In this document: positions 1 through 12,244 of the stretch, piece by piece | Layout of the letters: every line of letters begins with the position of its first letter | Position numbering within the stretch: the first letter of the stretch is position 1 | Assembly: GCA_022432975.1 (NCBI GenBank) | Contig: CM039515.1 | Span: 21,408,923 to 21,472,922, forward strand | DNA from: Begonia masoniana | Lineage: Eukaryota > Streptophyta > Magnoliopsida > Cucurbitales > Begoniaceae | Length of the DNA: 64,000 nucleotides | Direction of reading: 5' to 3' | Notes under the pieces: generated by a model | What the model was told of the DNA's origin: nothing | Databases searched by the model: none | What the model saw: only the letters and a program-made list of their open reading frames with translations | Program-made: the position numbers and the translations under genes

Positions 1-3000
1 TTGAGAAAAGCATTGTTGACGTCCAGTTGACAAATTTGCCATCGACGTTGGAGAGCTAGGCTAAGTACCGTTCGAACTGTAGTTGGTTTGACAACCGGAC
101 TGTGTCTCTTTGAAGTCGAGTCCAGGGCGCTGGTGAAATTCTTTAGCAACAAGTCTAGCTTTGAAACGATCAAAAGAGCCATCAGGTGTACGTTTGATGC
201 GGTACACCCATTTGTTGCCAACAATGTGCAGGGATGGATCAGGTGGCACGAGTTCCCTTGTGTTGTTTCGAAGCAAAGCAGAATATTCATCGTTCATGGC
301 TTGCTTCCATCGTGGATCCTTGAGAGCTTGAGCAACACTGGTGGGTTCACTGTAAGTGGTTGTCGAGAAGAGGAATGAGTATTTAGGGTTAGGTTTGCGG
401 ATATCATTTTTGGATCTAGTGGTCATGGGATGAGAGGGTCGGGGTGCATTTGGGTCTTGAGGGTCACGGTCACAGATGTTGACGAGGGGAGGTATGGGCT
501 TGAGAGGAGAAAGGGTGGGTGAGTGGGAAGGTGGTAGTGAGGCAGTTTGTGGGGAGTTGGACAATCCACTGAGAGGGTTGAAGGATGAGGTCGAGGGTTT
601 GTTGCAAGCGCGTGGAAGGGAGGTCGATACTTGGTTTTGAGGACCAGAAGTCGTCGACACGGTAGAGTGTGGTGGAGACGGTATCCAGAGGTCAACCAAA
701 GATGAGACAGATGGGATAGACACTGGAGTCATATTGTGGGGAGTCGTAAATGGAAAGATATTTTCAACGAACCGAACATGACGAGACACATACTCGATGG
801 GTGGTTGGATTCAGATAAAGATAGGCACTTTGAGTAAGGGAATAGCCGAGGAAGACACAGGCAATGGATCGAGGAAATAGTTTGTGGGCCATATAAGGAT
901 GAACCCAGGGATAACAGAGACACCCAAAGACACAGTATTTGGTGGTCGATGGTGGTTTTTGAAAAAGAAGGTCAAAGGAGGAAACCATTCCTAAGTTGGC
1001 TTTGGGCATTCTATTGATGAGATAAGTGGCTGTGGCAAAGACATATGGCTAGTATACAGTGGGAATGGATGCTGGATGAAGGAGAGTGAGACTGGTCTCG
1101 ACAATATGTCGATGACGTCGCTCGGAGTACCCATTGTGTTCGGGTGTGTGGGGTGGGGTTGTGAGGTGGGTGATACCTTGGTTGGCTAGAAAGGAACGCA
1201 TGACTATATACTCCCCCCATTATCAAAGTAGAGACTTTTAATGGGTGTGGAAAAATATTTCTCGACTAGGGCTTTGAATTTGGTAAATGTGGAGTGAACT
1301 TCAGATTTTCGTTGTAATGGGTAGAACTAGATATATTTTGTAAAGTGGTCGACAAAGATGACATAGTGTTGGAAACCATCTGTGGAAGTAATTGGAGAAG
1401 ACCATAGGTTAGAAAAAAACAACTTCTAAAGGGGCAGTGGAGGAGATTGAAGAGACATTGAAAGGTCACTTGGTACTTTTATTGATATAACAAGAATTAC
1501 AACAGAAATTTAAAAGTTCGTTTCTAGAGGAAGACAATTTAAGTAAAGTGCACATATGACAGAAAACAGGGAGATTGGGATGAACGACGCGACAATGCCA
1601 AGTTGACAAGGAATCTTTAGGAGACATGGTGATTGACAATGCTTTGACCAGGGATGAGGGTCGAACATTGGTTGGCCAGTAATAGATACCGTCCCTACGC
1701 GCTCCCAGAATAAGGATAGTGCCTATGCAACAGTCCTGCACTTGAAAATAAGCATCAAAGAACACAACCTCAACACAATTAGAGGCACAAAGGGCAGAAA
1801 CAACGATTAAATTTGTCGACATATGCAGTACATAAAGAACATTAGTGAGTAAAATGGGAGAAGATCGAGTAGGCAGTGTCATAGAGCCAATGTGAGAGAT
1901 AGACAAACCAGAGGCATCACCGATAACCACCGAGTCAGAGTCGATGTAGGGTGAGTGAGAGGATAAGTTTGCAAGGTCGGTGGTAATGTGATGTGAGGCA
2001 CCAGAGTCTAGGATTCATTCCTCCCAAGAGGGCGACACATGGTAGCTCGAGGTAGGCGAACGAGATGATGGATGCTGAGCAATGGTGGCTCGAGGTGGTC
2101 CACGAGGAGACCATGGTTGAGGTGTGAAGCCTCGAGGAGACCATCGGGGATTGGAGTAGAGAGAACACTGAGAAGCAGAGTGTCCTTGTTGTCGACACAA
2201 TTGACATTTCCCCAGATATCCTCGACCTGACTGCCCCGAGGGTCGAGGAGACCATGATGGTGAGGACGGGTGAGGAGGAGCTGAGGGACGTTGTCCTCTA
2301 CCGAAGGGTCGATTGTAGCCATGACCACCTCGAGTAGAATGATGATTCAATGAGGTGACTGGTGTTGACATAGCAGTGGCTAGCGTCAAGCCATTTGTTG
2401 AGCCGAGATTTGTTAGTTTGGCTTTGTAGCTAAGCAGGTGTTCGAAAAGCTCATCAAACGTGAGAGCAGTTTCACGTACCTGTAGAGCATGTGAGAGGTC
2501 GGAGTAGCGCTCATCTAGGCCATTGAGAATGTGAATTGACAGTTCGTCAAAATCAGATGGGGCATTCATCAGTGCGAGGGCATCGATTTGGATTTGATGT
2601 AGAGCATGTATTCTTGAATCGTTCTGTTGCCTTTTTTTGGTTGGGTGAGATTATCACGAATTTGCATGATACGGCCACGGGAGGGAGAAGCAAATGTTTT
2701 GGCAACAGAGGTCCAAGCAGCTTTAGAGGTCGAGGACGAAGAGATGAGTGGAACAAGAGTGGCCTTCAGAGATCCAATGATGGCATTGAGGAGAAGTTGG
2801 TCCTGTCGAACCTAGAGATCATGGGCAGGATTAGGGGGGAGAGAAATGGTGGCTTCGACTGGATCTGTGGTGGACAAGGTTTTCGGCAGACAGGGAAGGG
2901 TGCCATCAACATAGCCAAAAAAGTTATACCCGATGAGGAGAGAGTTGAACTGGGCTTTCCACGCTGAGTAATTTTTGGAAGTAAGTTTCAACGGTGCTTG

Positions 3001-3102
3001 AGCAGTGAGATTGAAGACAATAAGGTTTTGGGGAGGGGTGGTGATGGTGGCAACAATGATTTCTGATAGTAGAGGAGTGGATGTTGCAGGGGTTCCTTCC
3101 AT
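1..3102 (-). pseudogene. Decayed copia gag-pol polyprotein
   Basis: Gag starts at ATG 3102 (MEGTPATSTP) just inside the CT-rich leader. A CX2CX4HX4C zinc knuckle (CQLCRQQGHSASQC) lies near 2170-2215. The aspartic protease motif DSGAS lies near 1995-2008. A GAG-pre-integrase segment (TWHCRVVHPN) lies near 1600, an integrase core segment (FVDHFTKY) near 1325-1345, and a late integrase segment (CVFGCLCYPWVHPYMAHK) near 900-970. The RT N-terminus (NKWVYRIKR) is at about 150-190, with the first RT aspartate motif QLDVNNAFL at the very edge. The frame is broken: TAG after AHDL near 2812, TGA before ILDSGAS near 2012, TAG after FTKYI near 1330, and several frameshifts in the integrase. Three of the stops replace tryptophan codons. 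The element cannot make its own proteins. Confidence 0.9.
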
Positions 3103-3138
3103 CGTGAGAAGAGTTTGGAGCCAGCGGCTGTTAGACCT

Positions 3139-3702
<564 letters not shown>

Positions 3703-3801
3703 ACCAAGAGTAAAATGGTGAAACCAGAAGAAAAAGGGTACTGCAGAAATCAAATGGGAGCTTCGAACAGGAGGAATGCTCATCCAAAAAACAGAAAGAA
3801 T

Positions 3802-3813
3802 GCTCTCATACCA
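3802..3813 (-). other. Primer-binding site of the copia element
   Basis: On the minus strand the bases read TGGTATGAGAGC, one mismatch from TGGTATCAGAGC, which is complementary to the 3' end of plant initiator-Met tRNA. It abuts the LTR, as expected for priming of first-strand synthesis. Confidence 0.85.
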
Positions 3814-3972
3814 TGTAGAGAGAGATAAATCAGAGATAAATATTACTAGAGAAGATAAGGTATTTATAATAACCTTTTTGAGAATACAAAGAGATAGTGG
3901 ATGAATAGACATTGAGAATAGGAAGGGTTAGGAATAGCAAAATACAAAAAATAATATCCACTAATAATAACA
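3814..3972 (-). repeat. 5' LTR of the copia element (159 bp)
   Basis: On the minus strand the LTR begins TGTTATTATT and ends CTCTCTACA, giving TG...CA ends. It is bounded on one side by the primer site and on the other by intron or flanking DNA of the host gene. A length of 159 bp fits short-LTR copia lineages. Confidence 0.8.
3861..3868 (-). promoter_or_regulatory. TATA box in the copia LTR
   Basis: The minus strand reads TATAAATA about 50 bp before the LTR 3' end, a plausible core promoter for element transcription. It is the only good TATA motif in the LTR. Confidence 0.5.
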
Positions 3973-4394
3973 GTCCAAGTATGGAGGAAATTTTTGTAGT
4001 TGCATTGCACTTTAAGCATTAAACATGGCACAAACAAACGTATTTTCTACTAGTAAGTAGTGCGAAAAATATTAACATAGACCAGTTCATATAGAAACTG
4101 CAAAAAATGTCAAAAAACCAACACGATTAGATTCTGAAAGTTAATAGCCATGAAAATGTATGTTATATATTGTCAATTAAGAAACAAACTGTCTAGTAAT
4201 CAAGAAATACTATGATTGATTAATACGTACCATTGCCACAAGGCAAAAACCATTCCTTATTCAGTAAAATAAAATCGGATTAGGAAGTAAAGTTATCAAA
4301 TGGAGAGAATGAATTTAGGAACATGGACAGATTTTAAAAAATAAAGAATTGTTAAATGTACAAGAATTTGAAGGAAGATTTTGGACTTGTATAC
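3973..4394 (-). other. Remnant of intron 5 or 3' flank of the PES-like gene
   Basis: AT-rich DNA between the exon 5 donor (GTATAC at 4394) and the copia LTR. A short stretch near 4225-4240 on the minus strand (GGCAATG followed by GTACGT) looks like the end of a further exon, but its upstream part does not read as the expected family sequence, so it is not called. Confidence 0.5.
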
Positions 4395-6026
4395 CTATAA
4401 TAAAACTGAGAATATAGGGAACTACTGTTTGGAATGCATCAGGCAAAGCTTCCAAAATAGGGAGAAAAGGTTGCATCTGAGACCGCTCAAATGACGTAGC
4501 TAAATGAAAGCCAGAAAATGTCAAGTACTGAAGAAGGAAGCTACTTTATAATATGAAATAAATACAAATTAGGACAGACCTGGATTTATTAGTATCAAAA
4601 CAAGATCAATTTTTGGATTTCGAGCAGCAATAGCTAGCGCAAGGCATCCACCAAAGCCATCCCCCACTAAATAAATTGGCTTGTTCGGGGATAAAGAATG
4701 CTCCAGCTTGATTGTTTCCTCAACAAGTTTTATCAATCCTGCAGGTAACAGAATGATAATAGCTTCATGATCAAAACAATGCAAGTTTCAAACCAAGTTA
4801 TTTTGTTATGATAGCAGCTGCAGAACTTTTGTTTAGATAACTTTCTGTTTGTTTTCCCTGCAAGGAGAATTTTCCCTGTGAGGAGTTGCATGTTTCCTTT
4901 GAACGAGGATTTTGATAAGGTCCAAGGAAGTAACTCAACATTAACAAAAATGGAGAACTAGTGCATGACATTTGTTTCAGCTTTCAAGAAAAAATTCAGA
5001 CCTTCAAATGGTGTTCGATCATGAACAGGAATGTGCAGGCACCGAACCTCAAAAGCTCTGCGTCAGAAAAAAGCAGGCATAGATATCAAACATTTATCCT
5101 AATTTCATAATCAAAGATAAAGAGATCATGTGAGAGAATTCTCATCTCTATTTCTCTCTTTCTCACTTCGCCTCTCACACAGAGTTTCAATTGCCAAATG
5201 AGTCCAAAATCAAAGGTTTATCTCACGTTCTTAATTTGGTAACTCCAGAAGCATTTATGCTCACAAAGATAAAAGACAATATAGCTTACTTTCCAAGAGC
5301 TTTGTGATGCATGATGAGTCCCCACCCAGTACCATCTAAACCTGGAAGATTAACAGAATTCAAATTACACAAATTAAAAACTACTTTCGCAAAGTTTCTG
5401 ATGAATTTAGTATTTAGAAATATATAAATGATTAAATTATTTTCAATTAAATATTTTAAAGTTTTGAAATTGTTGATAATTTTGGTAACAATGGCAGAAT
5501 TCTAGGTTTCGAATTTTGGCATAGTAAAAAATAATAATCCTATTAAAAAAATAATTGTATGAAATGAAAAAAAAAAACAACTTAATTATTCCCTCGTAGC
5601 GAAGCTACAAATACCAGGCAAAAACAGAAGAATCGGAGAGTTCTTTAATGGATACCCAGCTGCAACCGGGCAAAACCAGCGGGGAGGAGCTCCATCCTCC
5701 TTGATCATCTCTTTAGCGGAAGCAAAGTAATCTTTCACACTCTCACTTCCATATCCATCATCCCAAAAGGGTTCCAACTCTTGTACAACTTTTTCTTTCA
5801 AATCTTTCCCCGATACACCATATTTACAATTCAACCGCCCATTTCCCTTCTCGATCTGAACATCAACTCTCTGTTTATCCTCAACTAAAGAAACTCCGTC
5901 AACCAGAATCAAATCCGACGACACGGCCTGCGAATCGCTGCTTCTCACTTGCACGTTAAACCGACTTTTGGTCTCTGTATTTAAACCAAAGAAAGGCGAT
6001 ATACACAGCCTTAGCACGGATGCCAT
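4395..6026 (-). CDS. Phytyl-ester-synthase-like esterase/acyltransferase, exons 1-5 (partial)
   Basis: I place five exons with GT-AG junctions and continuous phase: 5615-6026, 5290-5341, 5002-5057, 4580-4738 and 4395-4499 (784 nt, about 261 residues). The start is ATG 6026 in good context (CCAATGGC). The N-terminus resembles a plastid transit peptide, followed by FWDDGYGSESVKDYF, PPRWFCPV and LLFLPG/LDGTG. The product matches the plant esterase/lipase family that includes chloroplast phytyl ester synthases, which esterify phytol and fatty acids during chlorophyll breakdown. The lipase elbow reads YLVGDGFGGCLAL, so Gly (about residue 201, codon 4656-4658) stands where the family has Ser. The C-terminal half with the acyltransferase domain is missing. 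The gene may continue beyond the copia insertion left of the window or be truncated. No convincing exon 6 was found at 3973-4394. Confidence 0.85.
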
Positions 6027-6616
6027 TGGTAACACAATCAATGGAAAAAAGCTAGATCACCAGATTAGAAACTCCGATCAACATTCTGAAGAACCGCGTG
6101 GATGATTACGGTTTAAATAAACCAGACTCAGAAAACTTAATCAATTACGTACAAGAACGAGACACGATTTGTGTTTTGAATGTAATGTAAGATACAGAAA
6201 TTCAGTAGCAAAAGAGAAACCCACGGCGCAAAACAGAACGAATCATAAGGCTCCGCAAAACTGGAGAGCAATAGCAAGCTTTGGATTTTTCTGAGAAGAG
6301 AGATAGAGAGAGCGAGAGAGAGAGTTCATGACGATCGAGAGCTCTCTCTGGTTTGGTTGCTTTCCAAAATTGTGAACGGGAAAGGATGGCATGGCGCGCT
6401 CTGACTGCAGAAGTAGGCCTGTCAAATGTGCCACTTAGAAATGTCAACGCAATTAGTCTCTCTCTTTTTGTGCAGGGGAGAGAAAGGCAATAAACAAAAA
6501 TAAAACGGACTCAACGTGGACCCCACGTCATGCATTGCTGATAAAAAAACGTGCAATCTTTTTTTACACTTAACTAAACCATGACTTCCTCTTCCGTGTC
6601 CTTCACGCATAATTCA
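6027..6616 (-). promoter_or_regulatory. Upstream region and putative 5' UTR of the PES-like gene
   Basis: Host DNA between the start codon and the nearest Mutator-type element. It contains a GA/CT-rich tract (about 6296-6327), common in plant 5' leaders. No clear TATA box or open frame of its own could be assigned. Whatever promoter the gene has is squeezed into about 590 bp before repetitive DNA begins. Confidence 0.4.
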
Positions 6617-6625
6617 TTTATTTAT

Positions 6626-7472
6626 GGGAAATTATCAATTTGAACCCTATATTATACATATTTTTTCAATTCAGCCTCTGTACTAAAAAAATCGACAAAC
6701 TAAACCCTGTGCTTTGATTCTATTATCAGTTTTAACCTTCTATCAATAATTTCATTAAACCTTCATTGAAAAAACTACCAAACGATCGTAGATTCAGTTG
6801 AAAGTTTTACCACATGTTCATTACTTAATGAGAAGGTAATCTGGAAATTTTCGTGATTTTTTAACACATCTACGATTTATTATAATTTAATTTTAGTATT
6901 TTTTAAAAATATTATAATAAATCATACAAGTTTTAACAAATTACGCAAATTTTTCTATTATTTACCCATAATATGGTGAACATCTGGAAAAAGTTTCAAA
7001 TAAATTTAATATCTTTTGATATTTGTTTAAATTAATCTCAGTTTCTTCTTTATTTTATAAATTAATTTTAAAAAAATAGCAAAAAATATTTGATTTATTT
7101 GAAACTTTTTTCACATGTTCAACCTATCATGGGTAAATAATAGAAAACTTTTTGTGATTTTCTAAAATTTGTATGATTTATTATAATATTTTTATAAAAT
7201 ACTAAAATAAAATTCTAATAAATAGTACATGTGTTAAAAAATTACAAAAATTTTCAGATATTTTTCTCATTAAGTAGTGAACATGTGGTAAAAATTGCAA
7301 CTGAATCTAAGATTGTTTGTTAGTTTTTTCAATGAGAGTTTAATGAAATTGTTGATAGAAGGTCAAAACTGATAACAAAATCAAAGTACAGGATTCGGTT
7401 CGCTGATTTTTTTAGTACAGGGGTCAAATTGACAAAACGTGTATAGTACAGGGTTCAAATCGATAATTACCC
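6626..7472. mobile_element. Long-inverted-repeat Mutator-type element, copy 1
   Basis: 847 bp. The left end begins GGGAAATTATCAATTTGAAC and the right end is its near reverse complement (GATAATTACCC). Inverted similarity runs over most of the element, so it is fold-back in form. A perfect 9-bp direct repeat TTTATTTAT flanks it (6617-6625 and 7473-7481). A 9-bp TSD with long inverted termini is the Mutator signature. There is no open frame, so it is non-autonomous. Confidence 0.85.
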
Positions 7473-7505
7473 TTTATTTATTTGTATATTTTATAATTAT
7501 TTATA

Positions 7506-8344
7506 GGGAAATTATCAATTTTAACCTTGTACTATATACGTTTTTTCAATTCGGCCCTTGTACTGGCAAACCGAACCCTGTACTTTGATTCTGTTATCAG
7601 TTTTGACCTTCTATCAACAATTTCATTAAACTCTTATTGAAAAAACTAACAAACGATCTTGCATTCAGTTGAAATTTTTACCACATGCTCATTACTTAAT
7701 GAGAAGATAATCTGAAAATTTTCGTGATTTTTTAACACATGTGCAATTTATTAAAATTTTATTTTAGTATTTTATAAAAATATTATAATAAATCATACAA
7801 ATTTTAGAAAATCACGAAACTTTTTCTATTATCTACCCATGATAGGTTGCACATGTGGAAAAGTTTTCAAATAAATTAAATGTTGTTCGGTATTTTTTTA
7901 AAAATTAATTTATAAAGTAAAGAAGAAACTGAGAATAATTTAAAATAATACCAAACAATATTAGATTTATTTGAAATTTTTTTCAGATATTTACCATATT
8001 ATGAGTAGATAATACAAAAATTTGCATAATTTTATAAAACTTGTATGATTTATTATAATATTTTTAAAAAATATTAAAATAAAATTACAATAAATCGTAC
8101 ATGTGTTAAAAAATCACGACAAATTTTTTATTATCTTCTCATTAAGTAGTGAGCATGTGGTAAAAATTTCAACTGAATTCAAAATTGTTTGTTAGTTTTT
8201 TCAATGAATATCTAATGAAATTGTTGATAGAAGGTCAAAACTGATAACAGAATCAAAGTACAGGGTTCGGTTTGCCGGTTTTTATAGTACAAGGGCCAAA
8301 TTGAAACAACGTGTATAGTATAGGGTTAAAATTGATAATTTCCC
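7506..8344. mobile_element. Long-inverted-repeat Mutator-type element, copy 2
   Basis: 839 bp, same family as the element 33 bp to its left, with the same GGGAAATTATC...GATAATTTCCC termini. A perfect 9-bp direct repeat TTATTTATA flanks it (7497-7505 and 8345-8353), so it inserted independently rather than arising by tandem duplication. It is non-coding and AT-rich. Confidence 0.85.
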
Positions 8345-8376
8345 TTATTTATATTATAGGATAATAATTTTATTTA

Positions 8377-8526
8377 GGGTTAAATCTATTTTAACGCTCA
8401 GAATTTGGTCAAAGTTTCAAAAAATCCTCAAATTACGTTTATCATAAAAAAAAAATCTTAAACTATCAAAAAATTACTGGCGGCAAACCGATGACCTCTC
8501 GTTCTAAATTTTACACATAAAACAGG
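8377..8526 (+). repeat. Left terminal inverted repeat of the Mutator-like element
   Basis: About 150 bp matching the reverse complement of 44371-44528, with scattered substitutions and short indels. The shared stretch includes TTTGGTCAAAGTTTCAAAAA and GGCAAACCGAT. Confidence 0.8.
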
Positions 8527-8615
8527 GTGTTCTCCCTGTGCGTTGCACCTGGAGGGCGACCCAACCCTCCAAAGCACCCCCGTTCTATGTGTAGTCACAC
8601 CCCGTGACCCTTAAC

Positions 8616-8637
8616 AATTGATCACCCGTGATCAATT
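8616..8637. other. Perfect hairpin near the left terminus of the Mutator-like element
   Basis: Arms AATTGATCAC and GTGATCAATT separated by CC form a perfect 10-bp stem. A TATA-like TTATAAAAG on the plus strand follows at about 8676-8684, so the terminus may have carried a promoter directed into the element. Confidence 0.5.
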
Positions 8638-8675
8638 ATTCAAGGATTGGGAGAACGGGGGACCGTTCTCCCACC

Positions 8676-9050
8676 TTATAAAAGAACCACCTCACGCTCC
8701 ATTCTCACCCACTCCAACTGATTAGCTACGGGCCTGCAAATGGGGTTAGAAATGGCATGCGGAAGACTCAAAATAACAACAACGATCGGTGCTCTAAGAA
8801 CACCCCAAAACAGACTCAAATATGCTGAAAATAGAGATGAACAGAGGAGATGAGACGGAGGGCATGAGGCGCATACCGAGAAGTGGGTATTGCTCAGAAC
8901 GGTGCCGAAATGATGGAGGAGCGAATTGAAGACCCGAAACCGACCCAGAAACGATTCGTAGTTTTCGGGTGACAGAAATCCGTCGTTGCCAGCGAAGGAT
9001 TCTCGGCGGAGGGCACTATGGCATTCGCCCCTTTTCTTCATTGCTTCCAT
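8676..9050 (-). CDS. Unidentified short open frame in the 3' LTR copy
   Basis: From ATG 9050 the frame begins MEAMKKRGECHSALRRESF and stays open for about 124 codons. About 110 of them lie in the LTR; the rest run into the flank, so the stop is not the element's own. The other LTR copy has the same frame open. No family is recognised. The middle (GNDGFLSPENYESFLGRFRV) reads like normal soluble protein; the later part is hydrophobic (LFWGVLRAPIVVVILSLP). It may be a captured host exon or chance. Confidence 0.25.
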   Translation of the reverse strand: MEAMKKRGECHSALRRESFAGNDGFLSPENYESFLGRFRVFNSLLHHFGTVLSNTHFSVCASCPPSHLLCSSLFSAYLSLFWGVLRAPIVVVILSLPHAISNPICRPVANQLEWVRMEREVVLL

Positions 9051-9773
9051 TGCTTGGAAGAGGAAGAGAGTGACTAAGAACACCCCCTAGCAGCCACAAG
9101 CTCGGGGTGCAATCGGGAGCTTCATCCAGGCGCTACACGCCGATGAAGCACCGAGAGAAAAACTCTCTCTTTCGCTCGCGGAGAGCGCTCCGAACGGGAA
9201 GGAAAAATCCTTTGCAATTCCAAAAATATGCATCAATAGCTAACCCGATTACAACGATGGAGGGAAGCTAAATACAGTGGGAGAATCGGGAAGAGAAAAA
9301 ACGAAAAGCTGCAAGAGGAGCGTCTGGAAATTCGTCGGGCAACAGCTAGAAATGTAGCCGTTGGACGCTGGCGGTTCGGTTCACACAGGTAATGCTTCTC
9401 CAAGGTTGGTTCACTCCTCTAGCATTTGGTTCAGCTTTAATTCAGTCCAGTTCAGCCCTTCATTCCACTTGGTTTGGCCGGTTCAGCCTTGGTTCAGCAT
9501 TCTTTTTCCTTGGTTCAATTGGTTCAGCTTTTAGTTCACCTTGGTTTAGCATCCCCTTTTAAAGACTATTACAAACATACATTTTAAAAGCCTAAAGTTT
9601 GTCAAATAACAAGTTTTAAACAAAATTAAAGTTTCCTAAAATTTAAACAAAGAAAACTTAAAACATGAATTTGTCTAAGGGAAGACAAATTCCCCCTTTA
9701 AATCGATGGGTTGTCACCTACAAAATTAGCAAACAAATTAGGGCATAAATATGGATAGAAGACGTACCTTGAC
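8719..9773 (-). repeat. 3' LTR of the LARD-like element (interrupted)
   Basis: It matches 17051-18105 base for base in length. It contains a run of TTGGTTCAGC-like short repeats (about 9375-9550). It is broken off at 9774, where another LTR-like sequence begins with TGTAACGACCCC. Confidence 0.75.
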
Positions 9774-11100
9774 TGTAACGACCCCAACCCCGTAGGGCCG
9801 TCACAGGACTTGACTTTACATTGACATAACCTTTACCTAAGCCCTCGTGTTTTCGCATAAAATTTTTCATTTTTACTTAACACTTTAAAAGAAAACGGAC
9901 TTAGACAATTGACCTACCTATTTTTTTAGCGTAAAACATTTCGACTTTTAAAACATTTAAAACTAGACTAAAACCATTTTTAAAACAATTAACAATTAAA
10001 GTAAGATCAGTTAAAACAAAACACTCATTCGTCAATCGTCAAAACACAACACTAATATACCTACAATTTCGGAAAACCCAAGAAAACGAACTGCGTGGAT
10101 CGCTCTAAAAATCGAGCATATCCATACCTGTTTCAAAATAACCAAACAGTTCAAAATGACCAAACAGTTCCAGTATATTTCTAACATTAAGACTCCATAT
10201 TCTAAACGTTCTACTTTCACTACATTTACATCCAAACTCAACCTTTCATACATTTTTCCATCAAATTATCCGATCCACATACTTAAACATTTTTATTCTC
10301 TTTCTTAATCAAAACGACACGTAAACATACCCAAAAAAGACACGTCCACATACTAACCACAGACACCTACTAACCACGATCGGAATCGCCCTAACAATAT
10401 TGCCGGGTTGCCGCCATGGTCGTACTCCAACAACTGCATCCGTAATCCTAGCATGCTCGTGAAAACTCACCGTACCTGTTCTTCTGCACCTACATCACAG
10501 AACTCAAACTATAAGCCTAATGCTTAGCAAGTAGTGACTATATGAATTTAAAACATTTTACTTAACATATGCAGTTTCTACAGTTTCATCGTACATAATC
10601 ATTTCGTTTCGTTTCATCGTTCATATTCATTTCATTTCGTTTCATCATACATATTCATTTCAGTTCGTTTCATCATACATATTCATTTCATTTCCATCGT
10701 ACATACATGTAATCCTCTACCAATGGAGGGCGGATTAGTTTCTCCATCTCTAGACGTTCCACAACTTCATCTGAAGGGTGAACCACTTCCTTCAGATGTT
10801 CTATATTTTCTGGACGTTCCACAATTTACATCTGAAGGGTGAACCACTTCCCTCAGACACTTTACATTTTCGTTTTACATCGTTGTCGTTTCTACGTTCA
10901 AATCGTGAAAACATATGCTAAAACATTTTCGTACTTTTTCTAAAACATGATGCATGAGAAAGCTAAACATACATAGAAACATGCAACATAACCTAGCGTT
11001 CCGTGATGTAGGCCCAATGGCCAGCGGTAAACCTCGGACAATACCAACGGCCCACAGAGGAAAGTTCTTGGCCACAAACACAGATCACTCGACGTACAAG
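9774..11100 (-). repeat. Partial gypsy-type LTR fragment
   Basis: It begins TGTAACGACCCC like other minus-orientation LTRs here. It shares ordered landmarks with the solo LTR at 47697-50238: the AACTGCGTGGAT/ATCCATACCTGTTT block near 10090-10130, CCTACATCACAGAAC with AATGCTTAGCAAGTAG near 10490-10535, and GTGATGTAGGCC near 11002. A pair of repeated segments (GACGTTCCACAAC...CATCTGAAGGGTGAACCACTTCC) lies at about 10750-10860. No terminal ...TTACA was found, so the right end is lost. Confidence 0.55.
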
Positions 11101-11985
11101 TGAATCCTAAGTGACTAACAAGATAGTATATGACATGCTTTTGTTAAAAGGTCGGACCTCAAGTTAACATAGTCCTAAACAAAACAAAAGATACTCAACT
11201 TGATGCAATCAAACAAGAGTTCAAAACATAATTTATAAAAACATGGTGAAATAGAATTTGTCAAGCTCTATTTAACATGCAATTTAGTTCATGCTTTTCA
11301 TTCTAAATTTAACTTAATAACATCAAGGACACTAAACAAAAAATAGACACAAGAGATGCATCAATCATCAAACAAAAACTTAAACAGTGGTGGAAACAGA
11401 ATTTTCAATCCAATTTAAACATGTTATAGTTTTATGCTTTCACTTCAATTTCAATTCAAGGCATCAAATAAAATCCTAAACAAGTTTAAAACACAAATAA
11501 GCATGGTAAAACATTTACATGATATTTTAGATGCTTTAAAGACATAAAACATAAATTTAAAAACTCAAATAGTGCACAAAACACATAAAAACAACAGAAT
11601 TTCCTCAACAGAAAAACTAACACAAATCTACTCCAAATTTTCTGAAAATTTAACAGAGATTAGTAAACAATATGATTAACATGCTATCAAATTTTCAAAA
11701 TCATATTTAACATGGGAAGAAAGTTATGCAAGCTCAAAGTTCAGGAAATTTAAACTTAAAAACCAGAAAAATTTCTAAACAACCTAAAATATCCTAAACA
11801 GAAACTAGCACAATTCAACTCCAAATAACCTAAAATTTTAACAGATAATAGTTGACAATATGTTGCATATGCTGTAAAAATTTCAAATCCAAATGCATAG
11901 TGAGCAAAGAATTATGCAAGTCCAAAGTAGGAACCAAAATTAGAAAAACCAGAAATTTCTAAACCAGAATTTTAATCTAAACATC
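11101..11985. other. AC-rich non-coding interior of the LARD-like element
   Basis: Low-complexity AC/AT-rich DNA with loosely repeated short phrases (AACAGAATTT, CAAAATTTTAACAG). It resembles the other interior part at 15123-17035. No gene is seen. Confidence 0.5.
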
Positions 11986-12244
11986 CTAGATGTAACACCC
12001 TGAACCCGCCCCGGGCCCGGCGCGTTACGTTGCAAACAAATCCCGTGTTTAAAACGACGTTTAAAATAATTTTCGTAAAATATTAGGCTCGGTTTTGTAA
12101 AATTCCCGGCTCGATGTTCGGGTTTTTCGAACCCTCAAATTTTCTTGGAACACGTGTCTAAAATACGTTAAAATACGTTGGAAAAATTTCGGTTCAAAAC
12201 ATAGTGGAAATCAGGCGAAAAACGAAAAAAAATCAAAATTGTTC

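Noticed and set aside
4212..4245. Exon 6 of the PES-like gene
   Set aside because: A donor-like GTACGT and GGCAATG fit, but the preceding codons and the phase do not give the family sequence.
6626..8344. Simple tandem duplication of one 850-bp unit
   Set aside because: Each copy has its own perfect 9-bp duplication of different sequence, so they are two independent insertions.
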